NCBI GenBank assembly: GCA_004352715.1
Contig: SCFE01000061.1
Location: 1 to 34,647 of the forward strand
Length of the DNA: 34,647 nt
Reading direction: 5' to 3'
From: Hofstenia miamia
Lineage: Eukaryota; Xenacoelomorpha; Acoela
Positions within the stretch are counted from its first letter, which is position 1. Each line of letters starts with the position of its first letter. The position numbers and the translations under genes were made by a program. Below are positions 22,150 through 32,952 of this stretch, piece by piece. The notes below the pieces were generated by a model. That model was not told where the DNA came from. It saw only the letters and a list, made by a program, of their open reading frames with translations, and ran no database searches.

Positions 22150-22790
22150 AGTATGCTATTGTCAATTTAATTCAATAAAAAAATGTAAAAGCCGAATATT
22201 TCCATATTTCTACTCTTCATATACAATGCATTTAGTCAATTGTCAAAATTATATATTTTCTGATTTGAATAAGAAATGACTATGAAAAGCTTTAAAAAAT
22301 CGCAACTTATAAATCATGAACTTCAAAATAGCATTGAAGGCAATTGAAATTATATTACCAGCATCTCTAAGTAATTCAAACTTGTTTAATTATTTAAGAA
22401 TACTACAATCATTGTCAAATAATCATTGAATGGCAAAAGTGCATTCTAGGAATACCTAGATTAGCATCAAGCAACTGGCCTAATAGTATCTTACTGAAAC
22501 TTGCACTTATTTTTGAAAGAATATTTTTTACTATTTTACAATAAGTTATTAGAGATAATATCAGCAAATATATCATGGTTTTGTGTGTAAGAGAAGTACA
22601 ATAACTCAATCATTAAAGTCATTACATTTTCAGATGACTGTTATATCAACTTTGATTTCAACTGCTGTAGTGTATTTTGATTAAGTAACTAATGAAAAAC
22701 TTATTCTTAGACTTGCAAAAATTCATTAAATTCATTTTTCATCCAAAATTTTAAATAGCATTCTATAAATTAAAGTAATCAAACTTTTGC
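22150..22790. other. AT-rich DNA without recognisable gene
   Basis: Between the mariner and the RT remnant; short ORFs without motifs. Confidence 0.5.
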
Positions 22791-22794
22791 CTAT

Positions 22795-23400
22795 CTCAAA
22801 ATGTGTACCAGGAGTTCTACAAGATGATGTCTTTTACCAATGTTATTGAATCCATATTGATGATATGCCTGGAAATATCAATTCTTCTAATTAATTACTG
22901 TTTGCAAATGGTCTAGGAATATACAATTCAGTTGACACAGAGTTATTACGCTTTGATTAAAATTCTTGAAATGCTGGGACTCCAAGTTTAATTTAAAGAT
23001 TTTGATCCTCAGCTTTCATTGAGAGGAAGTACCTTGAATTTTGTGATCTTTGCCTTACCATTGTAAGTTACATAAAATGGAATACTCATATTTAACTAAA
23101 ACTTTGCAAGGCTTCACAAAGTTTTCCAGAATGTTAGGTATACAATTTTGTTTAATATTTTGTAGATATTAAAGATTAAACTTTACAAGAGGTGCATTCT
23201 CTCAACTTTGCTGTGTTATTCTCTTGTTCATATCCTAGCTCATCAATTGCTAGGGAACAAGAGCTTTTAAAAAGATAAGCACTGCCATGGATTACACGAT
23301 CTGAAAGTTTGCAAAAATCCAACAAAGCTAGAAATTTTACCAATTAGTTATCAAATCATTTACAATAAGTTTTACATTAGGAAAAATTTATAAATAGTAT
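22795..23400 (+). pseudogene. LINE reverse transcriptase fragment 3
   Basis: Begins CVPGVLQDDVFYQCY, like the GVPQGSVLGPLLF motif, then IHIDDMPGNINSSN (IYINDLP), then LLFANGLGIYNSVDTELL. The last aligns with the catalytic lFADDlkiY box, in which ADD has become ANG, so the active site is destroyed. Further along, in shifting frames, are KWNTHI (wNxHI) and LYKRCILSTLLCYSLVHI (LYxxliLsxLxY). Stops are frequent. It resembles a CR1/Rex1-type palm plus connection region and differs from the RT at 14-15 kb. Confidence 0.7.
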
Positions 23401-23699
23401 TATCTGCAGAATATTTTTCAAATAAATATTTCAATGTTAAAATCAGAAAATCTTGCATTGATTTTTTGAAATAAAACAACGTAATACTATTATTCAAACA
23501 ATAAAAATTTCTCAATCTGCACTATATGTTTTGCTGATATCTTGTGAGATGATTATGTTCTAACTTCTACTGATAATACTAAGGAATTCAACTAATACAA
23601 TCAACATGTTTGTTTTTATATAGCATGTGTGTGTGTCAATATTTAGTGTTGTCCTATTTAATTTTGAATACTTTTATTGTATTTAAATCTTTGTTTTCA

Positions 23700-24370
23700 T
23701 TATTGTTAAAACTGTCTCCTTTATTTTCACAGCTCTATCAGTTTGCAGAATCTGAGAGCTCTCCTGAAGACCCTAGCAGTTTCTAACAATGCTTCCTTCT
23801 GAATTTCTCCCCCTCTCCCTTTTTTGGTTATCCTACGTTCCACTCATCCCCTACCCCAAGTCTTCTGTAGACGAGTTTCTTCACTTATAAGTGGTTGTGT
23901 TTCTACCTCCAGTCCTGCCATCCTTAGTCACATATTGCTCTCTTCCCTATCACAATTTCCTGTATTCCTATATTGTCATACATGCATTGCCTTCTGCAAA
24001 TATCTTGTTTGTCTCAATGTCCCTATTATAGCTTGATATGTCTCTTTTCTTCACACGCTCTGTAGATATCTTTCCTAAATCCCTATATAACTAAAAAAGG
24101 TTCAACTGTGTTGCTTATTTATATAATCAATTCAGCATAATGCCCCTGCTTCTAAAGCTTCCTCAACATTTGATCATCCTTTCCTGCCATGACATGAACA
24201 ATGCATCCACATCTCCATTCATATTGAACTCTCTTTTTGTTGCTTGTAATTTTTTGCTCTTTCGGTATAGCTCCTCAAGTAATTCCATGCCACATGACTA
24301 CCTTAGTGAATATATTAGGGGTGCCTACTTCACAGAAATTTCTTACATATTGTTGCTTTGAGAATATCAT
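23700..24370. other. Pyrimidine-rich, less AT-rich stretch
   Basis: The plus strand is strongly enriched in C and T over G (runs such as TTTCTCCCCCTCTCCCTTTT), and GC is above its neighbours. Open frames here (23824-24036, 24140-24361) are Ser/Leu/Pro-rich, as expected from pyrimidine-rich codons, and show no domain. It may be the 3' region of the LINE fragment just upstream, or an untranslated region. Function not known. Confidence 0.4.
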
Positions 24371-24647
24371 TCCTTTAAATATAATGCCTGGGTGAAAACA
24401 ACTTAATTTTATACCTTAAGCACAGGATGTATTGCAAGATGTATTGCAATTTGTTAATACGTAAGTAAAAATCACATTTAAAACCAGAGATAATACAAGA
24501 CTTAAAGTGAAGCTGCCAAAATTGCGAAAAATTACTTTAACATAATTCGTTTTACTAAGGTTTAGAGCTCTAACACAAATATTATAAAATAAGAACGTCT
24601 CACGATGATAATATTTGAAATGCAGTAAAGAGTAAAACAAGTTTTAA

Positions 24648-24653
24648 ATATAT

Positions 24654-24690
<37 letters not shown>
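24648..24690. repeat. (TA)n microsatellite
   Basis: TA repeat with a few TACA interruptions at the left end. Confidence 0.95.
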
Positions 24691-24693
<3 letters not shown>

Positions 24694-24699
24694 TTATTG

Positions 24700-26607
24700 C
24701 TTTATGTTTAAGCTTTTTGTATAAATATCACTTGAGAAAAAGATTTGAGCAAATATCGCAACTGTTTCTAAAATTATTTCTTTGAATTACTTTTGAAATT
24801 TTGAGTTATACGGCCTCTGTTCTTTTAATAATATTTGGTGGGATTTACATTTTTGTAACAAAATGCTTGTTAAAGATTTGGACGCTAAACATATAGTGAT
24901 TTCGATGTGATTAAAAAATTTTCATTTTTCATATACCTAGGACAAAATTTAATATACCAGTAAACTACCATGTCATAGCTCTATCATGCATTATGGGTTG
25001 AAGCATTCAACTATAAGGAGAAAATGGTTTTCCTCGAAATGTTGAATATATCTTCGTTTTCTACATTCATCAAGTTTTTGACTGACAGAAGTTTTTCAGT
25101 TTCCAATCAAAATTGAGCAATTCTGAGATTGGCTAAAATATTAATAAATATGGGTTCCTAAATCACAACGTGTTTTAAAATAACAAAGTAAGTATGTTGT
25201 TGTACTATCGCACCCATTCAATATTTTCGACTATCTTAATGCGCATCTCATCTTAGCAATATTTTCTGAAGTAGATTGCATAAGCAATGGCCTTCATGTA
25301 CCTTTTTTCAAAATACTTAGGTCTTTGTTTGAGCTAATGCGATTCTTTGCCACTGTGCACAATATGCTATGATTTTTCCAAAGATGCTTAGAATAACATT
25401 GAGAATAAAGGTCACATTTGAACATTAATCAGTGCCTCTTCCATAGTATTTAGCACATGTAGATAATTCCTTTATGTATAAATTCATTTTAGTTAAAAGA
25501 CACTTGTTGGTCGTCGTCAGAATACGATAGTGTGCAAGATATAACTTTGCAAAACTACTACACTAAATGTACAATCGTATTTGTGCAAAACTAATGCAAA
25601 CCCGTTAGATTAATTTAATTTATAGTTTATTCAAAATATAATTAGAATTTTCGGAATCATTTTTGAATATCATGGCTTCTGCTACCTTAGTATTTTTTTT
25701 CTTCATATTATGATGTTGAAGGTATATTTTAGCTTATTACAACAATGGTAAATGCCCGTATTTATCATCAATGTAAATATACACTTCATTTCATTATCAC
25801 ATTTATAGTAATAGAATATTTTTGTTCTTAAACATATAAACTGCTTTAAATGATTGCATTTTAAATATATGAAAATTTCGAATAAATGCCCATAATTTGT
25901 GGGCTCATTACTTTGATGAATTCCAATGAACTATATATACTTTGAAAGAACTACTATTATAAATTTTTGCATATATGCTTGTTTGGAAAATACTTCAAAA
26001 ACTTGATCGAATGCATGATGTTGTCAATTTATAATGACATGATAACTTTACTATTTTGTCTTAAATTATCTTAACTTTGATTCTACTGAGAATTTCCAAA
26101 GATGTGCTATGGTTTCTCCAAATAATTTGTAACAAGTTATAACTTGCGAACTAATGCAGATATTTAAAATTTGAGAACGCCACTAGAAAGAGAATTGTTG
26201 GCACGCCTGGACGCTACTCACTCAGTTTTTCTTCAGAAATCAAAATATTTGGGGGCAATTAATGTTCCAATGTACATTAGACCGCCTCATTATCGGAGCA
26301 CTAGATATGAGAGAATTTGACCCTCTTTTTTTTTTACAAAAATCAGATTTCTCTTTCGAAAGAATTCTTATTTGCAAGTACTTCATTCACAAGAATAATG
26401 TTTAGCACAAATCCTCATCATTGCATGAGTAGGCACAACCATAAAGTTGTTCCCATGTAAAATAATTTCAATATTTTTTTAAGAGGCTTGGATAAAATTC
26501 TTCAAAAATGTGGACAAATTCAAAAGTAATGCTAGCGGAAATTCAGTTAATGTTTCAACTTTGCTTTTTTATAACTGTAAATGTAGTTCTGTTCTTGTTG
26601 TTTTATG

Positions 26608-26641
<34 letters not shown>

Positions 26642-28360
26642 GAAACTATCTGTGTAGTTTCTTTTAATGTTTCTTGCTTTATGAATGAAATTGTATCTGA
26701 AACTACCATATATTTCTAAGAATAACAAACAATTTTTGCGCAAAAACGTGGAATTAACACTACTATTCAAACCAGTGGCATTAAGCAGCCTAAAAATCAA
26801 GAAGCGATAGTGTTTCAAAAAAGATTGTCTTATGCGAATTCGTATTTAAAAAGGACTTATTGCAATGCACCTGCAATATATATTCTTGAAAAATGATAAA
26901 ATAACTTACGTTCCTTCTCAATATAAATTAATTTCACATATTTTATATGCTTTTAATATAGGTGATTACCACTATTACTGATAACTGGATTAGAGTTTAT
27001 GTCAATGTGCATTAATAGTTAGGCTTCACTTTTCAATAAAAAATGAATAATTTAACAATGTGTAAAATATACCCTCAAAATTCAAATAAGAATAAAGTTC
27101 GATCTGCAATGAATTTAAAAATCAATAAAAGAGTTGAGATTCTAGAACCTTTTACGAGAAGTAGAAATTTCATTGGCGAATCTCTCACAAAGATTCTCTT
27201 TACAGCATTCTTTTAGTAATTTCTCAGGCATTAGTAATAAATTATCTAAATAATCCATTTTTATCCATACAAGCACATATTGATTTAATAAGTTTCTTAA
27301 TTCAGAAAAGTAGTTATTTTTTCAAAATTCATGCAAAACTTGCGTCAAACATTACACGATATTAGAATTTTAAATTTTCTCAAATATTTTAAAAGATTGC
27401 AGTTTTACATGTGTCCGGCTAATTTTCGACTTTAAGCAGAAATAGTAGCAATTTTATTTCAATTTATTTTCAAAATTCACCCACTAGAGGGCTAATTAAA
27501 CATTAATGTAAACTTCGTGTAATGTCTTAGATTTCTAACATCGTCATCTCATATATGTATTTGTAGTTAAGTAGTGTAAGTAACTGAGCACAAGGCATCA
27601 AAATGGTAGACCTTGCTATGTAAAACGCTTGCAAAAACTGCTGATATTTTGAACTCAATTGAACCTGAGTCTAGTTTGCAGTAATTATATATATTAATTG
27701 GTTAAGTTTAATTGGAAATTTTAGATCACTGCGCTAAATCTATCATATCTGTTGTAATTAAAATATTGTCTATAGATTTATCTAAAAGTAAGCCAAATTG
27801 TAAGCCAAAAGTAAGCCAAAATGTTTCTAATTTTCGAGATGCTTTAAATTGTTTCATGGATTTGCTCTAATTTTTTGAAAATGTAAATAAAATTTAGTTA
27901 ATTGAAAACAATATAATGCATAAAAATGAAGTTAAAAATAAAGAATTTGAAGTATTAAATCAATGCTTTTATGATTAAAATGCGATATGTTTTTATATAG
28001 AAAAAGCAACCAAATTTGGCCTAAATAAAGACGGATTACTTTAATTATACTTTATCTTTCGAATTAGCAAATACCTTCTGTATTCGATATCTTTAAGCTC
28101 AGTTTGCAATGAATCGTGAAATTTGCGAATAGTTTCTTGAATTTCTACTCGGGAAGCTAGTGGTATATTTACTGGCAATTGCGGGCCCTTGGGCCTAGAA
28201 TCTCCTTTCCATTTTGCTATTTATTCACAATTTTGAAATTATAATATTTAAAATGACATTTTACTAGAACTTTCCATGTAGCATCAGAAATGTTTAGTTC
28301 TGTATATGCATATGCCTATATGTATTTTTCTATTAGCATGTTGTGTAACTTGAATTTAGA
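24700..28360. other. AT-rich DNA without recognisable gene
   Basis: Contains a (TA)n at 26611-26639 and three short tandem GTAAGCCAAA units at about 27787-27822. It ends in a small GC-rich patch (GCGGGCCCTTGGGCC, about 28178-28195) some 170 bp before the GPCR start codon. No exon could be supported, so an upstream exon of the GPCR is neither shown nor excluded. Confidence 0.5.
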
Positions 28361-28363
28361 AAT

Positions 28364-28573
28364 ATGGAAAATACTTCATTAATTGAAGATAAAGTAATTG
28401 AAGCTTTCGAGATTGCACGGACATATACATGCTTATTTGGGTTTGTTTTGGCAATTCTTGGATGTTTTCTCAACACCCTAAGTTTCAAAACCGCTAAATA
28501 TCTTGGAAAACTAAATTCGTCAATTGTGTTTATTCAGATGTTGGCTATATGGGACAGCATCGCTATCATTCAG
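28364..28573 (+). CDS. GPCR exon 1: N-terminus, TM1, TM2
   Basis: 70 codons from ATG to CAG|GTAAAC (phase 0). A short N-terminus with one Asn-X-Ser/Thr site (MENTS) is followed by TM1 at residues ~23-44 (LFGFVLAILGCFLNTLSF, with the family's conserved Asn). A basic intracellular loop (TAKYLGK) follows, then TM2 at ~53-70 (IVFIQMLAIWDSIAII), in which LAIWD is the conserved LAxxD. Reading past the donor gives only 13 codons to a stop, which supports splicing. Confidence 0.8.
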
Positions 28574-29383
28574 GTAAACGGAATTTTACCTCACAGAGGA
28601 ATATCATTCAAATGAAAAACTAATTTCTCAGATATTTAAATATTATTCATGGCAGGGATATATTTAAGACTTAAAGTTCTATTAACAAAAAATAATTTTA
28701 TAGTAAGGAAATCTAACTTAAATAGCAATATTTTCAACTGCGCATCAAAAATGGATTTTTCTGTGTATTGAAATGCAATGAACAACATTTTAGTTAATTT
28801 ATACATATTTCCACATATTTGCTTTACTAAAATAAAAATTGAGACTATTTCGTTTTAGGATGGCATGGTAAATCTTGGCGGAAAATACTTTGGCATTGAC
28901 GTTACTAGGGTTGAACTAATATGCGATTTTTATTATTTTCATAGCTTTGCAAGCACACATGTTGCAACATATCTTTTGGTGGCCTTAGTGATTGACAGAT
29001 GTATTGCAATTAAGGTTAGCAATTTTATAGTAGTAGCAATAGAAGTAGTAAATATATTTTCTTGCATAGATGTTTCATGCAATTAATGTTGTGTAATTAT
29101 TTAATAAAATATGTATACTTAAGTTCCTCTATATGAGAAATTCTGCTAAAATTGATCATTACATAATTATATTTACTATGAAAGCAGCTAATTATGAAAA
29201 TGGTATGTTTTGAAAATACAATTGACTGCCCTAAATAATATGTATTTGTTATGTTTAGCTCAGAGTTATAGCTTGCATAAATTTTTACTCCGAGGACGGT
29301 AGTTCGCTAGAATCAGTTAAAGCCATTTGCCTTAGCCGGCGAGTTCTAAATTGCATTTAGAAGATAGTATATCTATTCTATGG

Positions 29384-29418
<35 letters not shown>

Positions 29419-31613
29419 GCTGTATTTGTGCGTTCCAATATTGTCTCATATTATATATATATATATATATGCTGTATTTGTGCGTGCCAATATTGTCTCA
29501 TGTTATTAATATTATTGCAGACGTCACCAAAAAAGCTGAAATTATCACTGAAATAAGAACTTTGTACCAGAAATAAAATTTCCAATAATAATTAAGTTAC
29601 ATGCCCAATATTATGTTTGCATCATTAGTTCTAAGAATAATAGGGATGACCATTTTTGCCAACCCCTGAAATTTGAATAGATGATGCGAACACATGGAAC
29701 TGCTACCAACTTAGACATTAAAAATCTTTCAAGTTATTTCAAGTTCTAATAGGAACTTTTTAAAACTGTCAAATAATTAGAAAAAAATCAGCTTAGTTGC
29801 ATTGGTGTACATGGGTTATCAATTTTGTTTTCAAAACATAAAATTAATTCTGTTTCCATTAATTCATTGCATTGAAGTCAGAAATTTTAAAATTATTGTT
29901 CTTAAGCGAATTATAATTACTCTATGAGTTAGTTCAAGTTTGTGCATTATGGTGCACAAAGTTTATTATAATATATTACTTATGGTTTATTGCAATACTT
30001 CAAATAAAAATAATGGCTCATATGATATTGATATGCGCATTAAGTGGAGTTGTTCTGATGATATTTTTGTTTTATCCAGTTAGTATTTATGCCATCTTGC
30101 AAATTGGTGAAGATGCTAATTTTACTTTTTCAATCAGTCACAGGGAAAGAGATGTGAGATATGAAAGGTATTGTATTTAAAGTATTACCTTCACTTATGT
30201 TAATGATTTTTTGTTGTTTTTAGTTTTCTAAATATTTTACTTTCAACTTTAGAACAGCATTATTTAAGCTATTATTTTATTAGAAGTTGTATGAATCATG
30301 TGCATCACTCTCAAATGTCTGAGTTGAGGAAAAACGCCACTATGGTGTACTAGTTTCATATTTTGAAATCTAGCAAACCAAATAAAATTCTTTTTTGTCT
30401 TAAATTTTTTTGAAAGTTGTGAAATTTCTAGTCCACAGTAAAACTGCCTGCTCTTAATATTAACAGCAAATGATGTTGTTAACAGCAAATTTGCCACTCT
30501 GGTGATAGTTCTATATAAAACTTTTATCCTATTCTTACCTATGATTGCACGTTCACATCATTGTATTCCAGCTACTACAACCAGTAGTGCAAGTAACACA
30601 ACTATTACCAAGCGTGTTCGTTTGCTCATGAATTGTTGGTAATTGGTGAAAATTTACATTAGATTCATTATATTATTGTTATCTATTTCAATCATGAATA
30701 CATCATACATTTTTTATCTCTATTTAGTGCTTAAGATGAGAACGAATTAAAAAGTAATCAGATTTTGAAAAATTCAAATGGAAGTAGGGTTAAATGCTTT
30801 GCAAAAAATTTTTTTAAGTAGGTATCATTACCTGTAATGCACGTCATGTACATCTAGAAAATATCAAAATTTTAGCAATTTCGATAGTGTTTTTCACTAA
30901 TTTTTAGCAGAAATACGTTAAAAAACTTGTTTAATGCATATTTTTTTAGCAAATATTGCATTGTATATACAAAAATGAATTTTTCATAATTTTAATAAAT
31001 CCAATAGCTGTTCTAGAGTTTGAGAAGTATAAATAATGAAAAAATAACAAATCCCTCTCTCAAGTCCAAAGTATTCCAGGATAGTCCTAAACTTAATCAA
31101 ACTTTCAACCCGAGTTATAAATATGATGCATGCCCTAGAAAGTGAAAATGATGAAGATGATGAAGTTGAACAGTGGTTCTACACCCGTATGATATAGAAT
31201 TATAGCCAATCGCGTTAATATTGATTCTGAAGGCTCCCATTATATTTAAATAGAACTACATTTATTAATTTGAAATGGTTCTTTCACATGTTAGCATATT
31301 TGGTATTATTTTCCTCACTCACACCTCTATCACTTGCTATGATCAGAGTCACCAACACAACTGGCTAAAATTATATAGTGAATGTGAATGAGTACTCTCG
31401 ATTCAAAGATTTGCGCCTATTCAATTCACATTGACGTTGAAAATGCTGTCATTAGAAGAGGTGAACAATTTTTCAAGCAGGAAACCCGACAATGAGATTA
31501 ATGAAATACCATCAATTAGACCATTGCGCATGAAAATTGCTGGATTTGTAGTTTATTCAAATTTCAGACATGTTTCAGTTGAACATGATTATATTGGGCA
31601 AAGTGATCCATGA
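28364..31613 (+). CDS. Rhodopsin-family GPCR gene, possibly a pseudogene
   Basis: A seven-transmembrane receptor of the plasma membrane that would signal through heterotrimeric G proteins. The ligand cannot be told. Exons: 28364-28573 (TM1, TM2), 28859-29014 (TM3 with an Asp-Arg-Cys motif), about 29962-30167 (TM4 and extracellular loop 2), 30486-30750 (TM5, intracellular loop 3, TM6), perhaps 31254-31368 (TM7), and a C-terminal tail ending at 31613. Intron phases 0, 0 and 2 agree at the first three junctions. TM6 carries MNTSYIFYL, close to the LNTPY type of some invertebrate peptide-receptor-like GPCRs. Against function: a TAA at 30640-30642, a weak acceptor before TM4, no Trp in TM4 and a degenerate TM7. 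It is a decayed gene, or a real one with a sequence error. Confidence 0.65.
28859..29014 (+). CDS. GPCR exon 2: end of TM2, loop, TM3
   Basis: 52 codons between the acceptor TTCGTTTTAG and the donor AAG|GTTAGC, phase 0 at both ends, joining exon 1 in frame. After DGMVNLGGKYFGI comes TM3 (ICDFYYFHSFASTHVATYLL) with the Cys that would form the loop disulfide, ending VALVIDRCIAIK. The last is the DRY motif with Tyr changed to Cys. The intron before it is 285 bp. Confidence 0.8.
29383..29510 (+). repeat. (TA)n plus 52-bp tandem duplication
   Basis: GCTGTATTTGTGCGT.CCAA then TATTGTCTCAT occurs at 29419 and 29471, each preceded by a TA run. There are two units with a 52-bp period and two substitutions. 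It lies inside the intron after the TM3 exon. Confidence 0.92.
29588..29855 (+). repeat. Repeat block B, copy 2
   Basis: Shares its ends with 4628-4907 and its first ~90 bp with 32097-32185. The middle (AGGGATGACCATTTTTGCCA, ACCCCTGAAATTTG) is common to this copy and the 32-kb copy only. Intronic position in the GPCR gene. Confidence 0.88.
29962..30167 (+). CDS. GPCR exon 3: TM4 and extracellular loop 2
   Basis: Ends GAAAG|GTATTG in phase 2. The frame holds KIMAHMILICALSG then VVLMIFLFYPVSIYAI, a TM4 with its usual Pro near the end, followed by a polar loop with one glycosylation site (NFT) and charged residues (SHRERDVRYE). The left boundary is uncertain. The only phase-0 AG nearby is CACAAAG at 29961, with a poor pyrimidine tract. 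The intron from exon 2 is about 950 bp and contains (TA)n DNA, a 52-bp tandem duplication and repeat block B. Confidence 0.6.
30486..30750 (+). CDS. GPCR exon 4: TM5, loop 3, TM6, with in-frame stop
   Basis: The acceptor TGTTAACAG at 30485 gives the phase 2 needed after exon 3, completing a Ser codon. TM5 is KFATLVIVLYKTFILFLPMI, with the conserved Pro. A Thr/Ser-rich loop (PATTTSSASNTTITKRVRLL) follows. In the same frame, after TAA at 30640-30642, comes IYIRFIILLLLSISIMNTSY then IFYLYLVLK, clearly a TM6. The frame ends at TAA 30748-30750. The frame continuing across the stop without shift suggests one nonsense mutation or read error. No intron of plausible size could remove it. Confidence 0.6.
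31254..31368 (+). CDS. Possible GPCR TM7 segment
   Basis: After a TTTAAATAG acceptor-like site a frame reads WFFHMLAYLVLFSSLTPLSL. HxLxYL fits the start of TM7 in invertebrate receptors of this type, and the Pro falls near the NPxxY position, but both the Asn and the Tyr are missing. It stops at 31366-31368. It is either degenerate, or the true exon differs in detail. No good donor linking TM6 to it was found. Confidence 0.35.
31395..31613 (+). CDS. GPCR C-terminal tail exon (putative)
   Basis: An open frame ending TGA at 31611-31613. It begins VLSIQRFAPIQFTLTLKML, plausible as helix 8 after TM7, followed by a polar cytoplasmic tail (SRKPDNEINEIPSIRPLRMK) and YSNFRHVSVEHDYIGQSDP. Its last part is shared, in frame, with the remnant at 3983-4135. 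It lies at the right place and strand for the receptor tail, but the join to TM7 is not resolved. Confidence 0.45.
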   Translation, partial: LSIQRFAPIQFTLTLKMLSLEEVNNFSSRKPDNEINEIPSIRPLRMKIAGFVVYSNFRHVSVEHDYIGQSDP

Positions 31614-31869
31614 CAATTTATTTGGATTCTGCAGATAGTCGAGTATGTGTAAATTTATTTTTAAAAGTAAATTGAATTTGTCCAAGAATATACTATAAAA
31701 ATGTTTGCATGTATGCTTACTAATTGCTTAAACCAAGACAAACGTTTTGAACATATATGTAATTTGTCAGACTTGAGTCAAAAATTGCACAAATGTACAC
31801 ATTATATACTTTACTAAGTACAATTTTCTGATTTTTCTTGAAATATTTATAATAATCACACAAAATGTG

Positions 31870-31870
<1 letters not shown>

Positions 31871-31908
<38 letters not shown>
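31871..31908. repeat. (TA)n microsatellite
   Basis: Pure TA run about 260 bp after the putative receptor stop codon. Confidence 0.96.
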
Positions 31909-31910
<2 letters not shown>

Positions 31911-32096
31911 CTTAAAAAAAAATGTCAAATAATTTGATTTGAGGTTTAGCTTGATACCAGGTTTCGTGAGATCAGAATTTTGTTGGTCTCAAGCCTAATT
32001 AGTCGCATTTTAGTTGGTCCTTTTAATACAAGAAATAATCTTGACCTCATAGTCCCAGTTTCTCTATTTATTGCCCCAGTACAAGACCTACTATAA

Positions 32097-32185
32097 ATAA
32101 TTAAGTTACATGCCCAATATTATGTTAAAATAACTAGTTCTAAGAATAATAGGGATGACCATTTTTGCCAACCCCTGAAATTTGA
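32097..32185 (+). repeat. Repeat block B, copy 3 (partial)
   Basis: About 89 bp matching the left part of 29588-29855 and then ending abruptly after CCCCTGAAATTTGA. The sharp edge suggests a unit boundary there. Confidence 0.85.
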
Positions 32186-32406
32186 GTGGTGTTGCAGTCC
32201 CATAGAATGATCATTGTCAGATTGTCGAGGTGAGAAATTTTTCCGAGCTGCATTTGGATTACACAAAGAGTATGAGCCAATTTCGTCGAATGTTTTTGAA
32301 TTTGCACTATAACTTAAGATTTTATAGTGATAGAAAATTAGTTAATGTTTTTTTCTATATCCAATTGATTAGTTAAGAATAATACACCCAAATTAGTCAA
32401 AAGTGT

Positions 32407-32720
32407 AAAATCTTGAAAAGTTCTTAGAAATTTCTTGGCAAAAACTTTATAAGAAAATCCAAGAATTTCGAAAGAAATTTCCAATAAATTCCAAGATTCA
32501 GAGAAAATCTTGAAAAGTTTTTGGACTTTTCTTAGATTTTTCTTTAAAAAAACTTACAAGAACTTAAAAGGAATTTTCAAGAAACACAAGAATAATGGAA
32601 AATCTTAAAAAGTTCTTCGAAGTTTCTTAAATTTTTCGATAAAAAACTTGAAATTTGGCAAGAAATTTCAAAGAAATTCCAATAGTCATAAAAAAATGTC
32701 CAAGAAATTTCAAGAAGTTA
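32407..32720 (+). repeat. Decayed ~96-bp tandem repeat, three units
   Basis: Units start at about 32411, 32508 and 32603 (TCTTGAAAAGTTCTT, TCTTGAAAAGTTTTT, TCTTAAAAAGTTCTT), giving periods of 97 and 95 bp. Within units GAAATTTC-type sequences recur. 32704-32716 reads GAAATTTCAAGAA, a three-box match to the heat-shock element GAAnnTTCnnGAA, which in such a repeat may be fortuitous. Confidence 0.75.
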
Positions 32721-32952
32721 TTAAAAATCTAAAATATTATTTGGAAGCAATGTACAGAACCAATACTTTCTGCGTGACATAATCGTCTTTGTATTAAAAG
32801 TATCACACAAAAAATGAGACATATATATGAATGTTAATAAGATATTTTACATCGACTTCTTCAAGTTTATGTTTTCGTAATGAAAACGTACAATAAATTT
32901 AATTGTGTTTGAGTCTGCCTTTTCACAAAGTGCTAATATCTTACATCTATAT

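Noticed and set aside
23824-24361. Ser/Pro/Leu-rich ORFs in the pyrimidine-rich stretch
   Set aside because: Composition fully explains the peptides; no domain, signal or splice structure supports a gene.
3270-24830. 13-bp match AACAGAGGCCGTA near 3.28 kb and, reversed, near 24.81 kb
   Set aside because: A match of this length is expected by chance in a 34-kb window compared on both strands, and the flanks do not match.
29260-29360. Possible extra GPCR exon after GTTTAG (LRVIACINFYSEDG...)
   Set aside because: Acceptor-like start and somewhat higher GC, but the peptide does not look like intracellular loop 2 and it ends in a stop without a donor.
29626-29680. Possible small RNA (Sm-like ATTTTTG, C/D-box-like ATGA and CTGA) in block B
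   Set aside because: The boxes are incomplete and wrongly spaced. No promoter or terminal stem seen, and the sequence is a dispersed repeat.
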